58,146 nt of DNA, taken from Treponema sp. JC4. Its GTDB lineage: Bacteria > Spirochaetota > Spirochaetia > Treponematales > Treponemataceae. Each line of letters starts with the position of its first letter. Position 1 is the first letter of the stretch. Of this stretch, positions 22,958 to 37,400 are shown in pieces. The DNA is taken from contig NZ_AJGU01000016.1 in the NCBI RefSeq assembly GCF_000260795.1, positions 1 through 58,146 on the forward strand, read 5' to 3'. The notes below the pieces were generated by a model. The model saw only the letters and a program-made list of their open reading frames with translations. It searched no databases and was not told the origin of the DNA. The translations under genes and the position numbers were made by a program.

Positions 22958-23707
22958 TTAAATCTCTCCGTGAATAAGCTGATAGGCGATTGAGCCCGGT
23001 TTTGGACTTGCAGGACAGTTATTCCTGTCAAACCACTGGGCATCAGAAAGTTCTTCCTTCTGTAAAACTATATCGCCGCTTTCGTATTCAGCTGTGAATC
23101 CAAGCATAAGCTGGGCAGGGAAGGGCCAGCTCTGACTGCCACGGTACTGAATGTTTTTTACACGGATTCCGGTTTCCTCAAAAATCTCGCGTGCAACTGC
23201 ATGCTCGGCAGATTCTCCGGCTTCAATAAAGCCCGCAATACAGGCATAAATATCCTGATTTCGCTGAGTATGACGGGCAAGAAGGATTTTTTCACCTTTT
23301 GTAACAAGCACGATAATGCAAGGTTCAATGCGTGGGAAAAAGACGTTTTTGCAGGAAGGACATATTCTTGCAGTTAGCAGAGGATGTTCATCAAGCTTCT
23401 GACCGCAGAAGTGACAGAATTTTGCAGAAACCCGCCAGTTCAAAAGTGATTTAGCCCTGAAGGTCTGGAATCTGATTTCATCATCAGCATTTTCTGCAAA
23501 AAACTCTCGCATAGGAATTACTTTATAAGAAGCATCAAGTTTTTCTGCAGAAGAAAGTCCAAGAACCTTAATTCCTGTATTTTTTTCTTCAAAATACTCA
23601 AGAAGCGGATTATCTGTCTTTATTTTTTCAAATTCAGAAAACTCAGGCAAAGAACCGTCAGCCTTCAAAACAATATTTGAGTCACACAAAACAAAACATC
23701 TATCCAT
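22958..23707 (-). CDS. nudC: NAD(+)/NADH diphosphatase NudC
   Basis: Hydrolyses NADH and NAD-capped RNA to NMN(H) and AMP or 5'-phosphate RNA. A zinc ribbon (CHFCGQ...CPSC) precedes the Nudix box, which fits GX5EX7REUXEEXGU (GFIEAGE, then REIFEETGI). The NudC-specific motif SQSWPFP follows, in place of the usual SQPWPFP. At 249 residues the length is normal. GAGGT lies before the ATG. Downstream is the GH16 lipoprotein on the same strand, upstream the channel gene is on the same strand but 101 bp further. Confidence 0.94.
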   Translation of the reverse strand: MDRCFVLCDSNIVLKADGSLPEFSEFEKIKTDNPLLEYFEEKNTGIKVLGLSSAEKLDASYKVIPMREFFAENADDEIRFQTFRAKSLLNWRVSAKFCHFCGQKLDEHPLLTARICPSCKNVFFPRIEPCIIVLVTKGEKILLARHTQRNQDIYACIAGFIEAGESAEHAVAREIFEETGIRVKNIQYRGSQSWPFPAQLMLGFTAEYESGDIVLQKEELSDAQWFDRNNCPASPKPGSIAYQLIHGEI

Positions 23708-23738
23708 TGTAGTACCTCGATTTTAGGCAAACTCTTTA

Positions 23739-24560
23739 TTATTGATAAACCCTCACGTAATCAACTTCCATCTGGCAGCTTTTTAATTTTTCCGGAATAT
23801 CCATGCCCAAAGTTCCGCCCATAGCTACATTCATAATAATGTAGAATGGCTGATCATAAGGCCAGGCCTGCCAGGCATCTTTTTCATTATGAGGATTTTT
23901 GTATTCTGTAAGGAATTCTCCGTCGTAATACCATTTAATTGAATCTTCTGTCCACAAAACAGCGTAAGTATGCCATTTTCGAACGTCAGAAATTTCGCGG
24001 TAATCGCTGTTAACGGCATTTCCGCCAGATCCGGCCTTACAGTGAACTGTTCCGTATGCTTTTTTACCCCAGAAGTTTGTTGCATATTCCATTACATCAA
24101 TTTCACCGCTGCGAGGCCACTGACCGTAAGTTGTAAACTGTGGCATCATCCAGAGTGCCGGCCAGGAACCTTTTTCTACAGGCAGTTTTGCACGGAATTC
24201 AACATAACCGTAAGTAAAACTCTTTTTAAAAGAAGTGATAAGGCGGGCACTTGTCCATTTATTTTTTTCATTTTTGTGGGCAACAATTTTAAGAGTTCCG
24301 TCACTTACGAAAGAATTTGTTCGGTCGTTAGTATAATACTGACGTTCACCGTTACCCCAGCCGCCGCCACCGGTATTGTAATCCCAGAATTCAGGATTTG
24401 GCTCTGCAGAGTCACCATCAAACTCATCAGCCCAGACAAGAGACATATTTTCCTTTACATAATCAGGTCTCATATCCTTTTCGCGGGAAGATGACAAAAG
24501 GCTGCAGGAAGTTAGAAAGCCTGCGGCAAGACATAATGCGATAAAATAGTTTTTCTTCAT
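23739..24560 (-). CDS. GH16 family beta-glucanase lipoprotein
   Basis: An exported glycoside hydrolase family 16 enzyme, expected to cut beta-1,3- or mixed-linkage glucans such as laminarin or lichenan. The start at 24560 gives a lipoprotein signal peptide with lipobox LTSC at residues about 16-19. The catalytic motif is GEIDVMEY (E-I-D-x-x-E). Flanking strands match the family (GYVEFRAKLP, WPALWMMP, WHTYAVLWTEDSIKWYYDGE, MNVAMGG). Length of 273 residues is a single-domain enzyme with no binding module. A plant-glucan substrate suits a rumen or hindgut habitat. It is the only carbohydrate enzyme in the window. Confidence 0.93.
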   Translation of the reverse strand: MKKNYFIALCLAAGFLTSCSLLSSSREKDMRPDYVKENMSLVWADEFDGDSAEPNPEFWDYNTGGGGWGNGERQYYTNDRTNSFVSDGTLKIVAHKNEKNKWTSARLITSFKKSFTYGYVEFRAKLPVEKGSWPALWMMPQFTTYGQWPRSGEIDVMEYATNFWGKKAYGTVHCKAGSGGNAVNSDYREISDVRKWHTYAVLWTEDSIKWYYDGEFLTEYKNPHNEKDAWQAWPYDQPFYIIMNVAMGGTLGMDIPEKLKSCQMEVDYVRVYQ

Positions 24561-24607
24561 ACTTTCAATATAAGTTAAAATTTTCATAAATTCAAAATTT
24601 TTCAGAT

Positions 24608-25372
24608 TTACTTTCGGATTTTTTCAAAAATCACGCGAAGATGTTCTGGAAGCTGGATTTGCTCGGACTTCATGGTCAACCAGAAGTGAAGTTTTTCCTT
24701 GTTTTCTTCGTTTTTAAGGCGAATCTGCTGCTGAAGCTCAACCAAATGAATGATTGTTTTGTTTTCGCGGGCAAAGTGACGGATTCGGGTCATGATTCGC
24801 AGGGAATAAGTAAGGTCAACGCAAAGGACTCCGTAGAAGAAGCCGACTACAAAACTGAACTCGATGTGATTTGTAAACCAGAAGAGCCATTCCAGGATTT
24901 TTGGGTGAATCAGAAAGTAGTAGATGGCACTCAAAAGCCACCAGTAGAAGGTAAACTGCGGACAGATAATTCCTTTGATGTTGCCCCAGTTTTTGGAATA
25001 ATCCCAGAGGCGGATTTTCATGCCGACAATAAAAATCATTCCGGCAATGAATTCAAAAAAGGTGATGCAGAGAGCCATAAGGCCAAATAAAACCAGCTTC
25101 TGCAGATGGGGATTTTCTATAAAACTTACATCAATATAGGAAAGCAAAAACAAAATCACCAGGCTGAAGCCATAAAGCGGAAGATAGGGGCCTGTCAAAA
25201 AGCCCGGATTAATCCACTTCCGCTCCTGATTATTTGCCGAAAAAAAGCGGCGGAATACCAGCTCAATTCCCCAGCCAATCAGACTGCCAGCAAAAAACAA
25301 AAAGTAATTACCAAAAAGAATTTCATAGTTTATCTCCGCTCCTATTATACCCCCAAAATCTCCGCAGACCAA
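24608..25372 (-). CDS. CmpB-type putative ABC transporter permease / membrane protein
   Basis: A 254-residue protein with about five membrane helices. The motif GWGIELVFRRFF... followed by NPGFLTGPYLPLYGFS and FFEFIAGMIFI...LWDYS is the signature of the PF06541 (CmpB-like) family, named as putative permeases though direct transport evidence is scarce. The C-terminal 55 residues are charged, with a probable coiled coil (HLVELQQQIRLKNEENKEK). The start is uncertain: the frame opens with a TTG at 25372 and no good ribosome site. No ATP-binding subunit is adjacent. Confidence 0.75.
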   Translation of the reverse strand: MVCGDFGGIIGAEINYEILFGNYFLFFAGSLIGWGIELVFRRFFSANNQERKWINPGFLTGPYLPLYGFSLVILFLLSYIDVSFIENPHLQKLVLFGLMALCITFFEFIAGMIFIVGMKIRLWDYSKNWGNIKGIICPQFTFYWWLLSAIYYFLIHPKILEWLFWFTNHIEFSFVVGFFYGVLCVDLTYSLRIMTRIRHFARENKTIIHLVELQQQIRLKNEENKEKLHFWLTMKSEQIQLPEHLRVIFEKIRK

Positions 25373-25416
25373 AAGAAAACTGACGTGCGGAGAGGATGGG
25401 GCAGAAAAGAGCGATT

Positions 25417-28400
25417 TTAGCGCATCTGGGCGGTTTCGATAGCGTCGGAGCTTGAACTTACCTTAATTGCGTATCCCAAAACTGCGTTACTTGTTCCGTT
25501 TCCGTATACAAATCCATAAGAAGTTGAGTTATAACTGTTAGGATTATTTGTATACGATGAAGTTCCGCTTGTGCTTTCTTTTACGACACCTGTTGAACTG
25601 TTCTTCCATACACCAACATTAATCTTGTTGTACTGGTTACTCTGCATATTTACACTGCTTTCTGTAGGAACAACGCTACATTCCCAGGCTCCTGTATAGA
25701 CTTCATCATCTGCTCCTGCTGAAGCTGTAGAACTTGTATTAACGAGGTATGCAAGTTTAGGACGGATACAACTTGTTGCATAATAACCAATACGTGGAAT
25801 TGCGTTATTACTTGAATCCAGAGCAACATCAATTGTAAGGTTAGAACCAATTACACCTGAACTGTCGACAACACAAGTAACTGGATTTGCTGAATAGCTT
25901 GAAAGATAAGCATAAACCAAATCACAGTTTGTTCCGTCATAAGCCGCAATATGAATACCACCTTTTGCATCTACCGCAAGCTGACAGTATTCACCTGCGT
26001 TTTCCATATCACCTGAGAATACCTGAACTGGATCGCTCCAGCCAGAGCGGTCTGTTGTACCATTGCGGTCTGTCAAAGGTGATGTGTTATAGCTGTACCA
26101 GAGCACGCGGCTTGTTTCATCATACCAGATTGCACAAACTACATCAGTTGTAGCAGTACTTCCAGAAACTACTCCAAGACTTATATAACTTCCAGCACCG
26201 TAAGATGTACCGTTACCAGCAAGCATACTTACTTTTTCATTACGATATATATAAGGAGCTCCTTCTGTATCATAATCAGTAAATGAACCAAATCCTGTAG
26301 TTGATGTAGAGTTTGTAGAACCAGCCTTAAAGCGAATTTCATCATTCATGGCATCATAGTAAGCAAGATAAACATTGGTATAATTATTATGAACAGAAGT
26401 TGTAAGACTTGGAGATTTTATACGCTGCTTATCAAAATAGTATGTTGAATCACTAGTATTAGATTTTGTTCCCTTCATACCAATAGACTCAAGACGCAGG
26501 GAACTACTGCTGCTGTAAGAACCATTCTGTGCACGGCTAGCTCTTCCCCATCTGCTTGTCATGAACTGGAATTTATCAGCACTACTTGAGTTAATATCAC
26601 CACCGGCTGCAACACCATAAGTGTAACCAAGACTGTCGTAAGCAAAACCTACAGAAGTAAAGAAATCGTAACTTCCCATCCAGTAATCATAAGAGGTCTT
26701 TGTGTTATCTTCTGTGCTGCCAGCCATACTAAAGTACAAAGGACCATTTACAAAGGCAAAACCAATTTGACCAGTTATCGGGTCAATTGCCATGTGAGGC
26801 TGTTCTATTTTTCCGCTGATTGGCACAACTGCATCGCTGTCAAATGACCAGACATCCAGTATAAGGTCATCTGTCAAATTATTGTTGTTATCATTATTCG
26901 GCTGACGGTTATAGTAATTGCTGTAAATTGTATAATCACCGGTTGAAGCAGCTGTAGTTGTTGTATAAGCTCCTGATGAAGCATTGTCATTCTTGTTGTT
27001 CAAGGAAATTACGCCATTTACAGTTACGCTGACTTCGCCAGAGGTAAAGTCTGAAACACTTGCTTCATAAGCATTTGGATAAGTAAAGTATGAGGAACTG
27101 TACCAACTGTAAGTTGTTGAAGGCGTTACTTCACTCAGATTTACTGATGTATTTGCACTGTCACTCAAAGCTCCTCCGGCAAGGTTAAATCCATAAAGGT
27201 AAACTTTATCTTCACTTCCTGTCGGGTAATGACCGAGTGCGGTTCTGTCATAAACAGAGCTATTTTTCTTTTTGAGTGAAGAAAGACTTGTCTTTACACC
27301 AGCAACATATGGAACTACGTCAACTTTGTAATAAGCAGTAGCCTTGCTACTTGAGGTCTGTGTTGTGCCAGGAGTATTATTCTGCGCGCTTGTATAAGCT
27401 GGATCAGCATAGTAAGTAGTTCCATCAATACTTAAATTGCTTGAACCACTTTCGGCACAGGTTGGAATACCCTGATTATATGCTACAACTTGAATAGCAA
27501 CATCTGTAGCAGCAACTGTGCTTATCTTAGAAGAATCCCAGTAAAGTTTCCAACTGACATCATGTCCGCTATCTGACTGTGCATCACTTGTAATTTCCAG
27601 TTTATAACCAGAATCATCCCAGTCATCTGTTCCTTCAAGTTTTTTATTTTCGCTGCTATATGAGGCAAGCTGATAGAATACTGTTCCACTTATGGTTTTA
27701 GTTGTACTTCCCATAGTCATACCAGGAATACTTACATAAAGATAATCAATTCTCTTATCATCATGAGAAGTTCCTTCAATAACAATCTGTCCTGAAACTT
27801 TAGGATCACGATCATTAACTCCTGTAGCAGAAGTTGTAAACGTATCAGGCAAATCACCTTCAAGTTCTATATGGCCGTTAGAGGTGCTGTTACCATACAA
27901 ACTGTTTGAAGAACTTGAATTCCAATAGAAAGGAGTTATTTCTACTGTTGGCTTACTATTTTCTGCTGCATTGATTGCAAGATATACGGTTAATGTAGCT
28001 GTCTGACTGTCGTCAAATTTTTCTGTACCATCTGTACTATCCCAGAATGTAAATTTAAAAGGAACTCCTGTATCAGAATCTCCAATCTTAAGCAAATCTC
28101 CAAGTTGAATATTGATTGGCGTTACATCATTAATTGTATAATCTGTACTTCCTTCAGTAACAATTGCGGTTGAATTTTGTCCAGAAAGTGTATTTGTTCC
28201 AGTAACATTATATGCATAATAAATTTCTCCATTGCCACCAACAATTTCCGGTGTAATTGTAGTATATCCTCTGATCTTTTTTATTGGCGCCGATGTAGAA
28301 CCCGCTTCTAAAGATGTTAAAAGAGGATTTGTTGTTGATTTTCCTGTAGGCTTTTCAAAAGGATTATATACATTTTTTGAACCACTTGTTCCCGTTACAG

Positions 28401-31400
28401 AAGCCGTTGAAATAGCAGCAGCATTGTAATCGTTATAGGTTTCATCCATTTCGTTATCGCCGTCATAATCTGTTTGCAGAATAAAACCTGCCATACGAGG
28501 CGCATTATTACTTACAAACGCGGCTGCTGCAACTGAAGAATCTTTATAGTTTGAAGCTGAAGTCTGAATTCCATTATATGTAGAATAAGATTTATCAACA
28601 TAAAGAACATTACTTGAATCACTTGCTTTTAGCGTAGAGTAATCAGATCTATCATCTGTTAATGCATAGTTTTCAGTAGATGTAGAAGCAAACAGACTTT
28701 CCAGCATATTTCCCATAATGCCAATAGAATAGTTTCCAGCCTTATCAAATACAACGTAGTGAAGTTCAACAGGACCATCTGGAATATTTGAAGAAACAAT
28801 TGATGCAGACCATGTATAATTTGAACTTGATTTTTCTACATATTCTACCATGCCATCTCCATCATCATTAGTGATTGATGATGGATAACCATAACCATCT
28901 GTATCTGTTTTTACAGTGCTTCCACCTGTTTCCTGGATTGTATTATTAATTGTAAGTGCATAAGCAAAATATGCTTCTGTATAATCAATTGATGGATAAC
29001 CGTCTAATGTAATTGTACTTCCGCTTATTGCCGAAATCTTATAGAATGCACCGCCTATTTTTACAAGGCCATTTACTCTTATATCAGAATCTACATTTGC
29101 TGTAATAACATTGAGATTTGATGAATCACGTGTTACCGTTTGTTTTTGCCAATACAAACCTGAATCGTAAATCAAAGAAGATGACAATGTTGTTGCCTTT
29201 CCACCTTTAATCATTGGATTAAAAATAGAATCAACTTCACTTGTTCCCTTAATATTTCTTCGCATAAAGAAGAATGCTACACAGTCAAAACCACTCTGAG
29301 AATAAGTTCCAACGGCAGCTTCAGTTGCTAAGGAACCAAAAGAATAATAGCCGTTACTTTGCTGTACATTTGGATTTATTGCATACGATGAATTTTCTGC
29401 ACCAGCAAGTACAGGTGCAACATTATCAAAGTTTACTTTGATTGTAGAACTTGTTTCTCCAGCAGTTCCTTCGGCTGCATCTATTACATCATATATTAAT
29501 GAAATAGAACCCACACTTGTTGAAGTATCCAATTTATACTTAAAGTAAACTTTAGGATAAACTGCTGCTGTTACATTCTTTGAACCATCATCTTCATCCG
29601 GGAAAGTTTTTGAGGTTGATGTTCCTGATGTTACGACCGCCCAATTACTGTTAGTTTTTATTTCTCCATTTTTAATAAGGCTATCTGTTCCGATTTTTAA
29701 GGTTTTGATAGCATCATTATCTTCCACACAACCTGTCAGCCACCATTCACCTTTAACAAACATATCTTCCTCATACTGACGGGAAGCTGTTGCACTATAA
29801 TTTGGTGTATCCGATGTTACAGAAAGACTATTGTCTGATGTTTGAATTAAATACAAATTACTTATTACAGGATTTGATGAATCAAAAATAATATACTTAT
29901 CAGTATTTATACTAAATTTTCCATCGTTATCCATTGCATAAACACGGATAGCAAGACTGTTAGTTCCTGAGGTTTCCGGATTAAATTCATTCTTAGAGTT
30001 AATTGTTAAACTCCATGACGAACCAGAAAGTGTCGCAGGAATTGCATAATTAGAAGCACTTGCTCCATCTGCAATTGTTCCACTGTAGGCAGTATGAGTA
30101 CTTTCTGTTGCATAACTCTTCATGTTGTAAAGGGTATAACCAGAAGCCAGAAGATAATCCAAATCGTTTTTGCTAGGAGTGAATGCAGTAATTATATTAT
30201 CTGTCTGTGTAAAGGTTCCAAATGTAGTTTCTCCAGTATATGCTTCATATTCATGAGAAGAAGAAATAATCTGTACCCATACCTGATTTACACCTATATT
30301 CGTTCCGCCAGTATCTTCCGCAGAACCGGCAATACGAACTTTTCCTCCCAAAGTCTGTCCATCTACTGACGGATAAGAAATACTTACAGTTGGTCTATCT
30401 CCCTGAGGGTCTAGCTGAACTAAATGTGCTGTTTCTGAATAATTTCCTACGCTATCTACAGATTTTATCCATACATATAAATTAACAATTGTTTCAAATG
30501 CATTTGTTGTAGATTTTAGTTCATCATTTGTGGTAATACCAAAATTTACAAGATAGTCATTTAATGTAACAGAATGAGTAGTCTCTGTTGCAGATGTTGT
30601 ATCTCCATCAAAGTAAACAAACCAGGAAAGACTGGCATCTTCAATCTGCGTATAAGAAACCTTTGAAGCAATATCACTTATTATTCCCGAAGTTGCATTA
30701 CCATCAGAATCTTTTCCAGACCAGGTTGTTATAGCAGTAGTTTCATCAGGTTTTACTTCATTTGAAGTAGAAACTGCAAAATATGTTGTTGCTTCACAAT
30801 CTACAGTTCCGTAAATTGTTATGCTTCCACTAGAAGTATTAGAACTTGAAGGACCTGTAACTTTTATAACAGGAGCCGTATTATCAATTGTTACATAAAT
30901 ACTGGTTGGTGTAGTTTTTACACCATCAGAAACTGTAACTGTAAAGCTTCTTGAACCACTTGCTAAAGATGAAATATCAATTTCACCTGATCTCCATTCA
31001 TAATAAGTGTTTTCATTAAGTGTTTTTGTAGTTGACTGTTTTGTAAATTCATATGTATAAACTGAATCACTTTCATCTTTTTCATTAGATGCAATTGTTA
31101 ATGTTACACTTTCAACATCATTTGCATCATAAGCATATTGATGAATATAGAAGCTACTGTTTGTTCCTCCGAAAGTTTGTGAAGAAATTGCCGTACTCCA
31201 TTCTGCATTATCTGCACTTGGATCAAGACAATATTCAATAGAATCTACACTTGGCGCTATTGTGTCCACCTTTATATAACTAACTGTTGGTTTAGTGTAA
31301 GTTACTGTACTTGTATCTTTATATCCATATTTGTTAGTACCATCCGTAATTTTTGGAGACGAAATATTATATTCATCCTCAGCAGAGGATATAAAATCAT

Positions 31401-34400
31401 TGCTGTTTACATCAGTTACCTTAAAATAAAGATTCTTTTTTCCATCTTCATCAAATGTCAAAGTGAAAGAACCATTATTTAATGTAAGAGTTTTCCATCC
31501 AGAATCTGTCAAAGCAGAATCTGATACTGCTGTTTGATATGCGAGGGTTAATCCTGTAACTCCGTCATCATCACTAATTGAACCGTATAGTTCATTTGTA
31601 TCAAATGCTAAATAAGAACTTGAAGACATAGATTCTCCAAGCGTAAGGTTTGTATATCTGATTACCGGTCTGTCTGTATCCTGACTCACAAAAACCGGCA
31701 GGCTTGCTGAATAGCCGATATTACCAGCCGCATCCTTTGCTGCAACCCGGATATAGTACTGTTTTTCATCTGTAAGTTTTGTTGTGTCAAATCCAGTTAC
31801 TGTATAGCTGTAAGAACCAGAAACTGCATAATCTGACATTAATTCTGTAGTAACATCCGACCAGTTTGCAGTATCTGTAGAATACTGAACTGCATAAACT
31901 GCGGAATCTGGCAGTGTATTTGCATCAGAAATAGTTCCTGTAAGACTGATTGTGCCGTTAATCTGAGTTCCGTCTGTATCAGAATCTGCATCAGTTGGAG
32001 TTGAAAGTGTTACAGTTGGAGCAATTGCATCCAAAGTAACCGTTGCAACACTTACAGTCTTTGAATTTCCATCACCGGCTTTATCCGTTAACTTTGCATA
32101 AACCGAAACATTACCGCTCGTAAGGTTACCAAAGGCTGCAGGTTTGATTATTACCTTCCAGAAGGTATTTGTTTCGCTCAAAGTCTGGCTGCTGCCTCCA
32201 AGATTTTCACTTTCACTTTGTTTTATTGTTAACGTTCCATATGTATCAGATGAAGTTGAGATTTCATTACCATTTACTGTGAAAACAATGCTGCTTATTC
32301 CGGCAGCATTATCTGTTGCCAGACCCCACAAGGTAATGTAGTCGGCTTCTGCTTCGCCTTTATTTGAATAAAGAGTTTCACTAAGAAGATTATCAGCCGC
32401 TGTAGATTTATTTGAATAAACACTATCGCTGATTTCAGGAACTACTGTATCAACATTTATAGAATAGTATTCCAGTCCATTTCCGGAAGTATCAGTTCCG
32501 TTCCACTTGCTTGTATAATCACTTTCACTTGTAGTCGTAGAATTGTTTACAGAGTAACCGCTCAGAGTATCCGCACTTACGTTTCCTACATTATCAACTG
32601 CAAGAAGAACCAGATAATTTTTTTCGTTATCAAATCCTGAAATTGTAGAGTCAAAATTTGAAGGTACGCCGCTTATTGATGTTTTTGTATCAGATGAATC
32701 TGTATAAATTACCCTTCTTATCTTTTCTGATGAAAGAGGTGAAAAATAATTTGGAAGTGATTTATAACCTGTTACCAGCGCTTCAATTTCTTCGGCGGTC
32801 GGAGCACTACTGAAAATCTTGTAATAAATCATCTTAAGGCCACTGGAAGCTTCTTCAAAGTATCCGCGGATTTCGATTGTTGAGGAATTTCCGTAAGTTC
32901 CGGCAGAGTATTTTCCTCCGACATCTTCATCTAAGTCTGAATCCCAGGTATTGCCTGCTTCATTAACATAACCCGAAGAAGAACTTGCCGAAGCTGTCTT
33001 TTCGTTATCTGCATTTCCTATTCGGAAATAAATATCTTTATCATTTTTATCTGCCCAGTGTTTTGCCAGAGGAGCTGTTTTATCAATATTAAGTGTAATA
33101 CTCTGTTCCTGAGCATTTCCGGCAAGGTCATAAGCGGTAACTGTTGCTGTTGTGGAAGCTGCACTTACAGAAGTCAAATCAATTCCTGTAAAAGTCCATT
33201 CGCCGCTTGTAGAAACTTCGTTTGAATAGTTTTCTACTGAAATTGCTACCTTAGACACACCTTTATCATCTGTTGCAATTCCGCTGATTGTAAAAGTCTG
33301 ATTTTCGTTATTCAGATAATATGTATAAGTATTTGAATCAGGCTGATATACCGAATAAGCTGAATTTGAAGTTGCCAGACTAATATTTGCGAGACTAGGT
33401 TTCTTTGAATCTACGCTGATAGTAAATGCAGGAAGTGCATACGAACCTCCCGCTCCGTTAGTTCCCGTTGCAACAAATTTTCCACTGACTATTGATGAGG
33501 CCGCAAATGTTGCCTTCCAGGTTTTTATGCCAGTTGAATCATCAAAATCTGTTAAAGCGGCAAAAGCACCTTCTTCAACCGAACTTGCTGCTTCTGCCGT
33601 AGTTATCCAGGCTTTTGTATTTTCACCAGATTCATTTACAGTTGATTCTGTGCTTGAATAATATAGTTCCGAAGGACTTACTTCATTTCCATTCATTGTA
33701 AATGTCAGTCCAGAAATTCCGCTGTCATCATCGCTTATTGTTCCATATACAGTAAGATCTTTTGTTTCAATTCCACTTATGTAAACTGTTCCGCTAGCTT
33801 CGGCAGTTACATCTCCTGTTTTATACCAGAGGCTTTCAAGCTCCGGAGCTGAAGAATCAATTTTAATAACAATTCCGTCTATTGCAGTGCCCTCTGAATC
33901 TACCGTCTGGAAGACTGAACTTTCATTTCCAATTACGTCGACTGCACGAAGATAAAGTTTGTGTTCTCCATCATCTTCAAATTCTACATTTGCACGATAA
34001 GTTCCGCTGGAAATCAGGAAATCCTGCCAGCTTTCTTCATCTGTATTATCTGTTGAATACTGAACAGCAGAAAGACCTGAAGCATTGTCGCTGGCAGTTA
34101 CAATAACAGTTACAGTATTTGAAGCGTACCAGCTTGTTGAATTATCTGTGGCAGAAGTAATATCTGTGTTATTAATTTTTACACTGTCGATTGTTGGCGC
34201 CGTCTTATCAAAAACAACAGTCTTTGTTACTGTAGTTTTTCGACCACTCAATGCACTCTCTCCAGAAAGACCGTTACCTGAAATATCTTCTACACTAATT
34301 ACAATTGTATAAGAACCTTCTGTCGAAATATCATCTGAAGTCCATACATTGCTGTCATCAGTTTTTGTAAGGGTGAATTCCGTATTATCAACACTGTTAA

Positions 34401-37400
34401 CTGCGCTTACAGAAGAGATTCCGTTTGTATCAGAGGCATAAACAACAAATCTGAACAAATCGGCATCAGAAATATCGTAGGAAGATAGTGATCCAAGAGC
34501 TGTATAAGAATTTTCTGAATCACTCTCACTTTCTGAATCAGATTTTTTTGTTTCCATTAAAACAGCAATTGAAGGTGCATTCTGATCAACACAGAAAGGT
34601 ACACTTATAATATCACTTTCATTATTTGCCTGATCCACAGCATATACATAAAGATAATGAGTTCCCTCATAAAGTGTGTCAGTATCAGTACCGCTTCTTC
34701 CATTTCCTAAAGGTAGAGAAAAAGACCAGTTTCCGCTGCTTGTTTTTGATTTCTGTGTCCAGATTGAATTACCGTCAGAATCAACTTCATCTTTAGCAGG
34801 AGCAGTCGAGCTATCAGTAATAACATAAGAGTAATACTGCATGCCAAGGCCTTCACCATCACTTACACTTCCACGGAAGGTAGCTGCATCTCCGTTTAAA
34901 GAACCTTCTCCAAAAGCTGAATATTCTGGAGTTACAGTATCGCTTGAACTGTCAGCAGAATCTGGAGCTGTAATCGTAATTACTGGTGCCTCACGGTCAA
35001 TTACAACTGAAAGCGTTTTTGCAGTAGCATAACTGTCCCCATAATCTTTTATAGAGAAGGTATATGTATAAGTTGCAAGACTTCCAACATCAGGCAGGCT
35101 GACACCACTTCCACTTGAATCACGTGGTAAATCTTCTATATACCAGCTTCCATCAGTAGAATTATAAACAATTCCACCATCAGTATCTGAATCAAGTGTA
35201 AGAGTATTTGTGCCATCAGACTGACTGACAGAAATCTGTTTTATTCCAAAGTTATCACTTGCTGAACCAATAAGTTTAAATGCCTTACCGGTATTAAAGC
35301 TTGCTGAACCGCTTGTACTTGTGGTTATAGAAAGAGAGCTGCCAGAATAATTTCCATCACTATCTGCTGAAATATAACTGTCGATAGTGAATTCCGGCGC
35401 AGAAGTATCATAAATCCAGCTGTCTGAAGAATAAAGAATTGTTGAAAGGCCAACTTTATCAAGAGCCCAGATTAATACTGTTTTATAACCTTCCTCATCA
35501 AAAGCACCGCCTTCCGGCAAGTCTGATGCAGAAAATTTATAAATCCAGCTTTCAGTTCCAGATGCGACAAGGTCTCCTGTTGTTTTTGTTGAATCTGTAT
35601 TATCCGTAATTCTGATATAAACTTTATCTATTCCTGAAGCTGCATCACTTACACTTCCACTAAAACTGAAGCTGGATAAAGCTGTTTCTGAAGTTGATGG
35701 AACAGAAACGCTTCCGGCAACAGGAACTTCATTATCATATTTAACATTGACAGTCTTTGTATTTGAAGCTGCAACATCTTCACCTAAGATACTTATAAAT
35801 TTATAAACAATTGTTGAAGCATAAGTTCCGTCAGACTCTTTCAAATCTTCAACCGAAATTTTATCTGTAAAACTTACATCAGTACCAGCCGGGAATTCAT
35901 ATTTTTCATCATCAGTCTTTGTATCATCATAATCTACTTTTTCAGCATCCTTACTTCCAATAGTTCTCATCAAATAAGCTTTACCATCATAAGTATAAGT
36001 AAGACTTACTTTAAGAATTTTATTATCTGCATTTGCAGCTTCATTTACCGACACATATTCCGGAGAAGATGAAACTGTCGTTTCGATAATACTTGCGCTT
36101 GAAGAAAGACCAAATGCATAAATTTTTGAATTATATTCAACAACTTTCAAATCATTATCATCATAAGCACTTACACAGACTCGATATAATTTTTTTGTAG
36201 TAGAGTTGTAAGTTTCAATAGCATAATTTTCAGTACTGATTGTACCTGTTGTAATAACATAGCTTGAATCGCTGATTGTAACAGAACCCTGACCTTCAAC
36301 TAAAATCCATTCTGTTCCTGTTGAATTAAGATAGGTCGTAATAAGAGGAATTTTTTCGCTTCCTGTAATGTTTCCTGAATCATCACATTCCATTAAATAT
36401 ACAGAAAGCGGCTTTTCTTCATCATCTGCATTAATAGAAATTTCATCGCGACCTGGACTTATTGTTACAATAAGCTCTTTTGATTTATTTGTAATTGAAC
36501 AGCCTGTAGACAAAGCTCCTGCAGAAGTAAGAAGACTTTCTCCACTTACAAGTTTACCGGTTCCCTCAACCGTAAAAGTTGGGCTGTTGTCAGGATTTAA
36601 GCTGAATTTACTAACAGTAACTTCATTAGCGGCAAGTTTTTCCTTTACTGCTTCAATTGTGTCAGTCTCGCCATCATAAGTTCCGTTCTGCATTTTATAA
36701 ATACCGGTACTCTTATAGGAACTGATTAATGTTGAAATATCACTGTAAAGGTAATAGTTTGTTGCACAGTTTCCATCTGAACTTGCTTCACTTTCTTTCA
36801 ACGGATAATATGCGGCGCCATCGTAAGCTTCTAACTTACAGTAAAAAGTCTTTGTTTCTTTCTTGTTCTCATCGTAATCGCCGTAAATCTGATAATAATC
36901 ATTACTTGTATTTCCAGCCTCATAAGTTGCAACATCCATTTCCATATTTGCCGGAACATTCGAAAGTTCAATACTTTTCAAAAGATTTGTACAATCCTGG
37001 TCACTGTAAACCTTTACCAGAATTTTGCTTACATCATTATCATCAACTGCCTGGCCTTTTAAAGTAAAAGTCTGACCAAAAACATCTGCGCTGGCAGCAT
37101 TTGCCTTTGTTGAAGGACGCTGAAGTACAATAAGAGGAGCCGTATTATCGATTGTGTATGAACGGGTAAGTGTAGTTGTATGGCCACCATCATCTTTTAA
37201 TACAACTGTTGCAAGATAGGAACCGTCAACAATTGGCTGGGCTTCATCATTTGGATCAATTTCGCAGTACCATTTTCCATCTTCTATTGTTGCTGAATAT
37301 TCTGTTTTTGTTTCTGTGCTTGTATTCTGCAAGGTAATTGAAACCGAACTGACACTTCCATCATCAGTCCAGGTACCCTGAATCGCAAATACACTGCGGA

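Noticed and set aside
24641-25090. Plus-strand ORF of 149 codons
   Set aside because: It is antisense to the CmpB-type membrane protein, whose frame has clear membrane helices and family motifs.
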